A stretch of 64,000 bases of DNA from Bacteroidota bacterium (lineage in GTDB: Bacteria > Bacteroidota > Bacteroidia > NS11-12g > UBA955), in assembly GCA_016787485.1 (NCBI GenBank), contig JAEUUL010000026.1, forward strand, positions 1 through 64,000, in the 5' to 3' direction. The notes below the pieces were generated by a model. The model was not told where the DNA came from, ran no database searches, and saw only the letters and a list, made by a program, of their open reading frames with translations. The translations under genes were made by a program, and so were the position numbers. Shown here piece by piece: positions 1 to 7,875 of this stretch (positions are counted from its first letter, which is position 1; the number at the start of each line of letters is the position of its first letter).

Positions 1-2418
1 ATCCCGGCCATGGTTGGCAAATCCGTTCACTACGATGTCGCCATACACAAAGCATTGTGTTTTCAGCGGTTTCGGTGCCCAGCTCACCACAGGCAGCGTG
101 TTCACCTTCACCACCACTGTATCGCGGTGTTCGCAGGTGTAACCACTCTGGGTCACCTTCAGAAACAGTTCATAGGCAAAATTCTGGGCTGCTCCTCCAG
201 GAGGGTTCGTGTTCTTCGGACTCACCGTATAGTCGGTGTTGCTGCCCAGCGCTGTGCCTTTGCTTATATCCGTCCACATATACTGGCCGGCGAAGCCCAC
301 AGGGCGCTGTCCGCCACTGAGCAGGGTGCTGCTGTTGGTGCATATCGCACGGTCTTTACCTGCCAGGGATACCACCGTATCATTCACATTCAGTATGGCG
401 GTATCCTTGCTTTTGCACAGGAACTTGGGTTCGGTAATGGTTACAATATAGGGGCCTTTCACATGCTTGGTAATGGTGCGTGTGGTATCGCCGCTGTTCC
501 AACTGTAGTAAACAGTATCGTTATGGCCGGCATCGAAAGTAGCCTGTTCATAGGTACAAATACGCTGGTCTGCCATGGGTTGAATAACGGGCAGGGGTTT
601 CAGGTACACCACAGCGGTATCATAGAAAACACAACCATCCGCATCGGTTACTTTCACTTGTATGGTACTGTCACGGGTGATGTTATTCACAGTGAGTGAA
701 CTCAGGGTATCACCGGTTTCATGAATCAAAGGCCGGGTCCAGAAATATCTGTATGGCGTTTTTGCGTGACGGATATCTGCATTGAGTGTAATGTCGGTTG
801 CAAAACAGGCGAAGGTATCCGCCGTGGCAAGCTTCACCTGAGGCGGCATGGGAATATCCACAGTATCCCTGTAAATGGTGGGACAGTTGTCGCTGTTGTT
901 TACAGTATGCACAATGATGATTTTGCCACCATATTTGGTAAACCACACAGAATCTTTGGCCTTGCTTCGGTAGAAAAGTTCCTGGTTACCCAGACTGTCG
1001 CGGATACTCCACTTGTAGGTCGGACTTCCTTTAAAACCCGCAGGAATCTTGGCTTCAAAAACAAACATGCCGCATTTCTTGATGGTGTATTTGCGGGTGC
1101 TGGTGGCTTTGAATTTTACTTTCACCTTGAACCCTTTGATTGCATAAGAAGGTTTTGGGCAGTGCTGATCATTGGCAGTAACGGTAAAAGAGTAAGCCAC
1201 ATCGCTTGCCTGGCCTACTTTGGTCTGCCAGCAAAACTCTGCAGTTTTTTCACGGTCTTTTGGATTGGTAATGGTAAATGTAGCACCCGGAATACCCCGG
1301 TTCCATGTCATATCTACTGTATCCGGGATGGTTTGGTTCGGGGTAAAGGTTTCATCCTTTCCATCAATTTTGAAACAGAGTTTATCGCCTTCACACACAT
1401 AATTCGTGGTGGTTCCCACTATGTACGGAGCCTTGTTATAGCCACAATCATCCTTCACGATGATTTGCATATCACGACGGGTTTTACCCACCCATACCCA
1501 TTTCCCGGTGGTATCCTTTCGCCATTCCACCACTTCCAGCACCAGAATAGCTACCTCATCGCACTTGGTAGGGGTGAAAATAATGTCACCCGTACTGGTA
1601 TCCATAAAAAATCCACGTGGTGGTTTTGTGCTGGTATTCGGTGTGCAGGTTATACTGGTGGGCGGCACACAGTAAGGGGTCACCGGATATTTGTAACTGA
1701 ACGGGGATGTGTAAGGCACGCTGGTATTCGGCACACCCGCCAGTGCCGGTGCCATGCGGTACGATAGTGAATCATAATCCACCGAGTCCAGGGCTCCGTT
1801 GTTGAAATAATAAGCCTGATTGCAACAGGCATAGGCGATGGGAACGTTTGTAAGCGTGGGACTGGTATTGCATTTGCTCTTGCATTTGTTCAGATTGCAA
1901 ATGTTCAGTGTGGCAGTGGTCCAGAAATCTGCCCAGGTACCTCCCGTTGTAATGGCCGCGTTTCTGCAGCACTGATTGTAGGCAAAAGTGAGTTCGCAGT
2001 ATGTGCTACCCAATCCCACACTGGTAAAGGGGGACTTGGAAATATCAATGGTGGTTTCATACAGATGTTCCTCTACCCCTTCTCCGGTGTAACTTGTGTT
2101 CTGCGGGTTGCAAGGACTGCTGGCTGTAGAGCATCGGGGGGTAATGTCGCGGATAGATATGCGGGTAAGGGAAAGGGAATACCTGCCAGAACCCTGTCCG
2201 CCATTATTACCCGCATACCAGTATAGCAGACTCCAGCTTGGCGGAGCACTTGCCCCTCTGCAGTCGCGGTAAAACTTGATGATGAGTTTGTATTTGCCGT
2301 TGCCGAGGCACTGAAAACCCATATCGGCACCCATTACATGGTCCGCACGGGTGGTACCGGCCTGCGAGAAAAGCAGCAGGAGCAAGGATGGAAGCCAATT
2401 TTTGAGCAGAAATCGCAT
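1..2418 (-). CDS. Large secreted PKD-type adhesin, 5' part (partial at window edge)
   Basis: The frame stays open for 806 codons from an ATG at 2418 to the left window edge, so the C-terminus is missing. Residues 1-25 look like a signal peptide (MRFLLKNWLP..., hydrophobic LLLLLF core). It is followed by DHVMGADMGFQCLGNGKY and FYRDCRG, the N-terminal signature I associate with very long Bacteroidota surface proteins that carry repeated PKD/Ig-like modules and a gliding-motility-associated C-terminal domain. The rest is rich in paired Cys and in beta-sandwich repeats, for example stretches around 600-800 with CTYEQATFDAG and AGKDRAICTNSS, typical of PKD/SprB-like modules. By analogy it is exported and displayed on the surface through T9SS; the sorting domain itself lies outside the window. 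Ligand unknown. The antisense frames here are shadows. Confidence 0.85.
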   Translation of the reverse strand, partial: MRFLLKNWLPSLLLLLFSQAGTTRADHVMGADMGFQCLGNGKYKLIIKFYRDCRGASAPPSWSLLYWYAGNNGGQGSGRYSLSLTRISIRDITPRCSTASSPCNPQNTSYTGEGVEEHLYETTIDISKSPFTSVGLGSTYCELTFAYNQCCRNAAITTGGTWADFWTTATLNICNLNKCKSKCNTSPTLTNVPIAYACCNQAYYFNNGALDSVDYDSLSYRMAPALAGVPNTSVPYTSPFSYKYPVTPYCVPPTSITCTPNTSTKPPRGFFMDTSTGDIIFTPTKCDEVAILVLEVVEWRKDTTGKWVWVGKTRRDMQIIVKDDCGYNKAPYIVGTTTNYVCEGDKLCFKIDGKDETFTPNQTIPDTVDMTWNRGIPGATFTITNPKDREKTAEFCWQTKVGQASDVAYSFTVTANDQHCPKPSYAIKGFKVKVKFKATSTRKYTIKKCGMFVFEAKIPAGFKGSPTYKWSIRDSLGNQELFYRSKAKDSVWFTKYGGKIIIVHTVNNSDNCPTIYRDTVDIPMPPQVKLATADTFACFATDITLNADIRHAKTPYRYFWTRPLIHETGDTLSSLTVNNITRDSTIQVKVTDADGCVFYDTAVVYLKPLPVIQPMADQRICTYEQATFDAGHNDTVYYSWNSGDTTRTITKHVKGPYIVTITEPKFLCKSKDTAILNVNDTVVSLAGKDRAICTNSSTLLSGGQRPVGFAGQYMWTDISKGTALGSNTDYTVSPKNTNPPGGAAQNFAYELFLKVTQSGYTCEHRDTVVVKVNTLPVVSWAPKPLKTQCFVYGDIVVNGFANHGRD

Positions 2419-2690
2419 AAGATTGTCAATTACAAATAACGGAATTTTTTCCTGTTTTTCCATATGACATGAATCTGACAATATTCGTTGCCTGAACCCT
2501 GTTAAAAAATCTTCAGATTCGGATTCCAAAAATATTGTAAATCAAATACTGACAAGGGTTTATGAGAACTACACTTCTTGAAAAATAAATCCGGGGTATT
2601 TTGCGTGGAAAATGGGTGGAAAAGTCACACCAAATTGTATGCTGTATATCTATCCGGTAATTCCGGATTAAATGGCAAAAGAAAGCGTTG

Positions 2691-3188
2691 TCAGATGTCT
2701 TTGAAATAGGCCCGGATTGCGTTCCAGCAAACCTTTTTACGTTCTCCGTCGGCCAGCATAGTGGGCAAACTGTGACAGCGCAAAATCTGCAATCCATCCA
2801 GCATTCCGGTTTCATAGAAACGAATTTCGGGTGATTCGCCTTCCCAACTGTCCAACCACAATATCACATGCCGGGGTTCCATACCTGCAATTACAGATTC
2901 CGGTGTGCAATTGACCTTTTGTGCCTGCAGATTCAGAATACCAAAATCAGCAATTGTCAATTTATTCTCCGGCTTTTTGAGGCCACCCATAATCTGAACC
3001 AACGTGTTGCGCAGAGGCGGAGGACATTGGCTGTTTCCGGACATACTTACAATATTCAGGATGCCCTTTGCATAGCCTCCATCAATGGCAAATGGCCACA
3101 GCCTCATATCTGGTGGCAGAAAGACACCATCCCCATACAACCCGGCAAGAGCCATCGGATTATCCACATTCAGACCGGAATCCTGCAT
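2691..3188 (-). CDS. Hypothetical cytosolic protein, divergent from ilvE
   Basis: A 165-residue protein with an ATG start at 3188, no signal peptide and no membrane segment. I do not recognise the family. It has mixed alpha/beta composition with several Cys (CPPPLRN, VNCTPES, LRCHSLP) and the segment RHVILWLDSWEGESPEIRFYE. Its start lies 35 nt from the divergent ilvE start, so the two share a very short control region. Codon use looks like that of its neighbours, and the frame is uninterrupted against longer competing frames, which supports a real gene. Function is not inferred. Confidence 0.6.
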   Translation of the reverse strand: MQDSGLNVDNPMALAGLYGDGVFLPPDMRLWPFAIDGGYAKGILNIVSMSGNSQCPPPLRNTLVQIMGGLKKPENKLTIADFGILNLQAQKVNCTPESVIAGMEPRHVILWLDSWEGESPEIRFYETGMLDGLQILRCHSLPTMLADGERKKVCWNAIRAYFKDI

Positions 3189-3206
3189 AGAGTTTTCAAT
3201 TTCGTT

Positions 3207-3214
3207 TACTTTTG
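3207..3214 (+). promoter_or_regulatory. Bacteroidota -7 element (TACTTTTG) for ilvE
   Basis: Perfect match to TAnnTTTG, ending 9 nt before the ilvE ATG. No clear TTTG at -33 was found. If used, the mRNA would have almost no leader. Confidence 0.4.
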
Positions 3215-3223
3215 TGCTGATAA

Positions 3224-4303
3224 ATGGCCTACGAAATTACAATTCGCAAAACGGAAAACAGCCGGATTTCTTCCCTGGATGTTGAAAATATCGGGTTTGG
3301 AAAAATTTTCGCCGACCACATGTTTGTGGTTGATTACGATGGAAAAACCTGGACGGATGCGCGAATAGAGCCCTATGGCAACATGGAACTGAGTCCGGCT
3401 ACCAGCGCATTGCACTATGGGCAATCCATCTTCGAAGGGATGAAAGCTTTCGCCGCGAATGGCGAAGTCCAATTGTTCAGACCCATCGAGAATTGGAAAC
3501 GGCTGAATATATCTGCACGCAGGATGGTTATGCCGGAAATCCCTCAAGACCTTTTCATGCAAGGGCTCAACACCCTGCTGGATCTGGATCGTGCCTGGGT
3601 GCCTGCCGCTGATGGCTGCAGCCTTTACATACGTCCGTTTTTGTTTGCAACCGATGATTTTGTGGGTGTTCGTCCGTCTGAAAAGTACCGGTTTTGCATT
3701 TTTTGCTGTCCGGTAGGACCTTATTATAGCAAACCCCTCAGGGTGAAAGTAGAGGAAGACTACAGCCGTTCTGCACCTGGAGGCACAGGTTATACCAAAT
3801 GTGCCGGAAACTACGGGGCAAGTATGTTTCCCACCAAAAAAGCACAGCAGGAAGGTTATGATCAGGTATTATGGACAGACCCGGTGACGCATAAGTTTGT
3901 GGAGGAAACCGGCACGACCAACTTTTTTGCCGTTTTCCACGACAAAATTGTCACCCCAGAATTGGATGAAACCCTTCTGGCCGGTATTACCCGCAACAGC
4001 GTCATACACATACTCAAACATTTGGGTCATACGGTAGAAGAAAGAAAACTATCCGTGCAGGAACTTAAAGACGCACTGCAGGCAGGTGAGTTGAAGGAAT
4101 TGTTTATTACAGGAACGGCGGCAACCATGATTTATCTGGAAGGATTTGGTCACCATGGCACCTATTACGATGTAATCGCAAATGGAAACCATACCATAAG
4201 CAACCAGGTAAAAGACCTCATGGAATCCATCCGCTACGGACGTGGTGCCGATCTATTCCAGTGGATGACCCGCGTGGAAGCAATGAATGAAGTCCCTGCC
4301 TGA
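3224..4303 (+). CDS. ilvE: Branched-chain amino acid aminotransferase
   Basis: PLP-dependent class IV (fold-type IV) transaminase that interconverts Leu/Ile/Val and their 2-oxoacids with 2-oxoglutarate/glutamate; cytosolic. It is 359 residues, the usual length of the longer bacterial/eukaryotic-type BCATs. Visible motifs: SALHYGQSIFEGMKAF around 61-76, YIRPFLFATD around 135-144, and GYTKCAGNYGAS around 189-200, with the PLP Schiff-base lysine expected at K192. The later EETGTTNFFAVF and GITRNSV (about 230-270) are class IV PLP-phosphate-binding signatures. ATG start; a -7 element lies just upstream. Transcribed alone, convergent with the T9SS cargo gene at 4327. Confidence 0.95.
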   Translation: MAYEITIRKTENSRISSLDVENIGFGKIFADHMFVVDYDGKTWTDARIEPYGNMELSPATSALHYGQSIFEGMKAFAANGEVQLFRPIENWKRLNISARRMVMPEIPQDLFMQGLNTLLDLDRAWVPAADGCSLYIRPFLFATDDFVGVRPSEKYRFCIFCCPVGPYYSKPLRVKVEEDYSRSAPGGTGYTKCAGNYGASMFPTKKAQQEGYDQVLWTDPVTHKFVEETGTTNFFAVFHDKIVTPELDETLLAGITRNSVIHILKHLGHTVEERKLSVQELKDALQAGELKELFITGTAATMIYLEGFGHHGTYYDVIANGNHTISNQVKDLMESIRYGRGADLFQWMTRVEAMNEVPA

Positions 4304-4326
4304 TTGGGAAAAACAGAACTGCCGGA

Positions 4327-5829
4327 TTATAAAATCTGCAGCAGAACAGGAGTTGATGTGTTGGTGCGGATGATGTAAATGCCGGCTGACAATTGCGGCA
4401 ATATATTCTCACCTTTTTTCAGTTTCAACAGTACCTTACCCTGCATATCTGTCAGGTATATTTCACCTTCCTGCAAAAGTGCAGAAAGTGTGTGTCCGGA
4501 TTGAACCGGATTGGGGTAAACCCTGAGCTGAGGTTTGGTTACCCTTTTTTTTCCAAGGCTGAAGTCCGAATTTCCGTATAACTCTGTAATTCCTTTCAGA
4601 AACACAGAAAGTCTGGCGGAATCGGGTTTATCGGGTATCACGGTCACATGTGCATCGGAAACCCTGCAGGCACCGGGTAACAATTCTACCGCAGAGGTAC
4701 TTAGTATTCCGGTGCGGTGTCCGGGAATGTTACCGGCAGAATCTTCATTCCATGCTGGCTTTCCGGTAAAGGCAGGGTCAGTACCATTGCTGTAAACATA
4801 ACTGGCCGGGAATGTGATATCCAGTCCCGAGCCGCCATAACCCAGAGATGAGCCGGTTTTCCAGCAGCCATTGGCAAAATGGTAAAAGTGTGCTGCCCTT
4901 ACAGGTTGGCCTTTTACCGCATCTCCACCCGCTTCATAATAAATGCTGGAGGAAGTTTTACCAGACAACCAACCTGCACTCACCACCGGCCACCGGGGGC
5001 CATAAACAGCATCATTTGCAGGACCATTGAAACTGTAAATGGATTGGCGGGTAACATGTGTACCCAGATAATTGTCTTCAGAATTGCCCAATTGAAAGTC
5101 GGCAACAAGGCTTGTGCGGCAATTATGCAAAGTGTCGGCACCCCGGTTACAAACTGTTATTCTTGCCCATGCAGTGTATTGCAACAGGGTATCTGATCCG
5201 GCAGGTTTGAACCAGATGGCAGAAATATCTACAGGCATAGCCAGGGTTTTCAAATTGGATTTGTTAAGAGAATCCGAGCCCATGGCCCATACATTGTCCG
5301 AACCCGGCAAATAAGGGTAATCACCCTGTAAAGGATCGTATTTTTGATTTGCGTTCACATCCGCAAAGGGTGCACAACGCGCCGGAAATCCCGGTTTGCT
5401 GAAACTGCCGGGCCAGTTTGTAATGGATGAAAGAGGTGTATAACCTGCATCTTTATAATGGCTGCGGTGATCCTGCACATCCCTGGCAGAAATCTGTAAT
5501 ATTCTTGGCCATTCAGCGCCAGATACGTGCTGGCCTCCGCTGCCGTAGGGCCCTTCACACCAATGTGTAGCAATGCTGCGGGTTTCCTCACAGGCCACAA
5601 GGGTGTCGCTGCCCTTACCCAATGCAGTTACCCAAAATGCCAAGCGGTTCAGTGCGAATTTTCCCGAAGCTGCCGGATATTCCACTGCAGGCTTCTGGAC
5701 AAAACCGAGGCTGCCCACGCTGTTGATTTTTACACCCAGTTTACCCCAGGTGCGTGAAATAAGTGAATCCTGCGCTGCGACTGACCTTGCAGTAAAAAAT
5801 AAAATGAAAATGAAGAAATTTCTAAGCAA
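4327..5829 (-). CDS. Secreted protein with C-terminal T9SS sorting domain (sigma-cassette cargo)
   Basis: A 500-residue exported protein: signal peptide about 1-19 (MLRNFFIFILFFTARSVAAQ) and a C-terminal type A sorting domain from about 428 (LRVYPNPVQSG ... GKVLLKLKKGEN ... GIYIIRTN), so likely sent across the outer membrane by T9SS. The middle has DVNANQKYDPLQGDYPYLPG, an Asp-rich, possibly Ca-binding stretch common in Bacteroidota surface proteins; no catalytic domain recognised. The only plausible start is TTG at 5829, since no ATG occurs until well past the signal peptide. The preceding gene ends with TGA at 5833-5835 in the same frame, one codon upstream, so translation is probably coupled. 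Last gene of a sigma / membrane protein / cargo cassette. Confidence 0.8.
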   Translation of the reverse strand: MLRNFFIFILFFTARSVAAQDSLISRTWGKLGVKINSVGSLGFVQKPAVEYPAASGKFALNRLAFWVTALGKGSDTLVACEETRSIATHWCEGPYGSGGQHVSGAEWPRILQISARDVQDHRSHYKDAGYTPLSSITNWPGSFSKPGFPARCAPFADVNANQKYDPLQGDYPYLPGSDNVWAMGSDSLNKSNLKTLAMPVDISAIWFKPAGSDTLLQYTAWARITVCNRGADTLHNCRTSLVADFQLGNSEDNYLGTHVTRQSIYSFNGPANDAVYGPRWPVVSAGWLSGKTSSSIYYEAGGDAVKGQPVRAAHFYHFANGCWKTGSSLGYGGSGLDITFPASYVYSNGTDPAFTGKPAWNEDSAGNIPGHRTGILSTSAVELLPGACRVSDAHVTVIPDKPDSARLSVFLKGITELYGNSDFSLGKKRVTKPQLRVYPNPVQSGHTLSALLQEGEIYLTDMQGKVLLKLKKGENILPQLSAGIYIIRTNTSTPVLLQIL

Positions 5830-5832
5830 TCT

Positions 5833-7125
5833 TCAGGGTTTTATCACCACACCAAAACCTACTCCATAACTGGCACGCCTGTAAGGGCGCATAGCAGCAC
5901 CGCTTATGGCAGACCATTGCAAAGTGGGTTCTGCCACGAAGGCAATGCGACGGGTGAGCTGAACCCAGGCGCCTGCACCCAAGCGGGCATCGAGGGTGGC
6001 ACTGCGGTCTTTCATGCCATCCGTATTCAGCATTTCGCTGCGGTTAAATTCAGTTCCTGTCATACGTATGAGCATACCCGGAGTTACAGTGCCCGAAAGA
6101 CGCAGCATAACCTTGCCCTGTCCAATATGTGCACGGAATGCCAAAGGAATGCCGATATGAGACTGACGGTAGGCCACTTTGTCTCTGGTTGTAAGGGTTT
6201 CAGTGGTATAACTGGTGTCACTCACCAGTACCAGTTTGTTTGGCAGTCCGGGTTGGATGATTACGATTGTATGCGTATCAATCTGCATGTGTTTCTGCTG
6301 TGATAAGCGTTGGTATTCGCCATTTCCGGCCACTTCCTGGAAGCTCAGGCCGGCACCGGCCATCATGCCCTTGCCCAGATCAGCAAGCACTATACCATGA
6401 TACTGTGACATGTAATGGTTGCCGCGTAAACTGAGAGAACGGGCATTGTCAAACATGCGCTGCCTGTTCACCGTGTTGGCAGACATCAATTCAATATACA
6501 ACGGCAGTCTGTTGGTGGCATTTCCATTCAATTCACCCAATCCAATGCCTTCAAGGCTGGCCGGCATATCCGGGTTTAACCATTGCACCCATTTGCTATA
6601 CAATTTCCTGCCTTGTTGGGTGATGGAGATGCGTTTTACCACAGAGGTTACTTCCACTGCAGAATTTTCAGTACCGGCAGTTTCAGTCTTACCAGATATG
6701 TTTTTATTGCCCGCATTGCCCGATATTCCGGAAACCATTGTTTTTCTGGTTGTGGATTCAGAATGCAGTAGTGCATTGCTTCCGGTCTTTACGGCTGAGT
6801 GCTCAGGGTTTGTTAATGTATTTTTTGCGTTTTCAACATTGGCCTCCCGGTAGTTCGCAGCGTTCGGGTTAGACTGCAATGTGGCATTTGCAGCCGCTGA
6901 TGGGATATTCTTGACCGATGCGTCTTGAGACGAGGGTTGTCTCAGGAGCAACAGTGTAGCTCCGGTAACGGCAAAAAGGCCGGCTACCACCACCAGTGCG
7001 GGTTTCCACCACACGGCTTTCTTCGAAGCCCCCCGGCGGGCCATCACTGCCTCGAAACTGAGCTTCTCATTCAGCGGTGTCTCCAGATCGTATAATTTGT
7101 CTTTAAAATGTTTGTCAGGTGTCAT
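5833..7125 (-). CDS. Single-pass membrane protein next to ECF sigma factor (candidate anti-sigma/regulator)
   Basis: A 430-residue protein. The N-terminal 40 residues are cytosolic and charged, residues about 42-61 (KPALVVVAGLFAVTGATLLLL) form one membrane span, and a low-complexity Ser/Thr/Asn linker follows (about 65-160). The C-terminal part resembles the barrel-like domain often attached to Bacteroidota anti-sigma-type genes (PYRRASYGVGFGVVIKP at the end). The start ATG overlaps the sigma stop by 4 nt (ATGA), as in sigma/anti-sigma pairs. I infer a role in controlling the sigma factor; no zinc anti-sigma motif is visible, so this rests on context and topology. Confidence 0.65.
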   Translation of the reverse strand: MTPDKHFKDKLYDLETPLNEKLSFEAVMARRGASKKAVWWKPALVVVAGLFAVTGATLLLLRQPSSQDASVKNIPSAAANATLQSNPNAANYREANVENAKNTLTNPEHSAVKTGSNALLHSESTTRKTMVSGISGNAGNKNISGKTETAGTENSAVEVTSVVKRISITQQGRKLYSKWVQWLNPDMPASLEGIGLGELNGNATNRLPLYIELMSANTVNRQRMFDNARSLSLRGNHYMSQYHGIVLADLGKGMMAGAGLSFQEVAGNGEYQRLSQQKHMQIDTHTIVIIQPGLPNKLVLVSDTSYTTETLTTRDKVAYRQSHIGIPLAFRAHIGQGKVMLRLSGTVTPGMLIRMTGTEFNRSEMLNTDGMKDRSATLDARLGAGAWVQLTRRIAFVAEPTLQWSAISGAAMRPYRRASYGVGFGVVIKP

Positions 7126-7652
7126 GCTTTCACTTTTTCTGAATGTATAATCATATCCTGCAGGGCCTTGCGTGCCTTGTTCAGTTGACTCCGGCTGGTG
7201 CCTTCATCTATGCCCAGTTCATCTGCAATTTCCTTATGGCTGTATCCTTCTATGGCGAATAAATTAAATACGGTTCGGTATCCCACGGGCAATTTGTCCA
7301 GCATTGACAGCAGCTCGCGGGTGTTCAATTCATCAAATCCTTTGTCATGGTAGGCAATATCATTGGATTCAGAATCGATGGTGTCCATGTACCTGGCAAC
7401 GCGCAACTTGTTGATACTTGTATTCACCACCACACGGCGCATCCATGTTTCCAGTGAACTCTGGAACCTGAACAGGGGCAGGTGGTCAAATATTTTTACA
7501 AAAGCTTCCATCAGTACATCTTCAGCGTCTTCTCTGGATTGACAATAGCGGATACTCACAGACAATAACTTCGGGGCGTAAGTGTCCCAGAGTTTTCGCT
7601 GACATATACGGTCTTCCCTTATGCAGCCTTCCACGAGTTCCTTTTCTGTCAT
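7122..7652 (-). CDS. RNA polymerase ECF-type sigma-70 factor
   Basis: A 176-residue ECF sigma factor that directs RNA polymerase to a regulon probably including its own operon. Region 2 spans about 20-90 (LSVSIRYCQSREDAEDVLMEAFVKIF, then LETWMRRVVVNTSINKLR, the -10 recognition part). Region 4 spans about 113-170 (LDKLPVGYRTVFNLFAIEGYSHKEIADELGI, then SRSQLNKARKAL, the -35 recognition helix). ATG at 7652; the last 4 nt overlap the membrane protein gene. A TACTTTTG element lies about 90 nt upstream. Target genes cannot be read from this window. Confidence 0.93.
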   Translation of the reverse strand: MTEKELVEGCIREDRICQRKLWDTYAPKLLSVSIRYCQSREDAEDVLMEAFVKIFDHLPLFRFQSSLETWMRRVVVNTSINKLRVARYMDTIDSESNDIAYHDKGFDELNTRELLSMLDKLPVGYRTVFNLFAIEGYSHKEIADELGIDEGTSRSQLNKARKALQDMIIHSEKVKA

Positions 7653-7742
7653 CCGCTAAAAGATTCCGCTGTTGCATTCCATGTTTACCCTCATAGACAG
7701 ATGCTAATCTGAAAACGTGGCCTGCAGATGAATTTTTTTTTT

Positions 7743-7750
7743 CAAAAGTA
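7743..7750 (-). promoter_or_regulatory. -7 element (TACTTTTG) upstream of the ECF sigma operon
   Basis: Perfect TAnnTTTG on the minus strand, about 90 nt before the sigma factor ATG. No TTTG at the right distance upstream, so only half of the consensus is present. Confidence 0.35.
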
Positions 7751-7875
7751 AACAGGGTGCGGGAAAAAATGCATGGCCATGCGCAATTCCTTGTCTCTTC
7801 CCTGCCTTATGCACAGTTGTGGCAAAGCTTTTGCGCTTTGTTTCACAGCAAGCCTGCATTTTTGTACCCGGATCC

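Noticed and set aside
10-1767. Long plus-strand frames at 10-699 and 721-1767
   Set aside because: They are antisense to the adhesin frame, which is open for 806 codons, has a signal peptide and repeated PKD-like modules. The plus-strand translations are His/Cys-rich without any family pattern.
2513-2815. Minus-strand frame of 100 codons
   Set aside because: It overlaps the 165-residue gene in another frame and has Cys-rich, non-protein-like composition.
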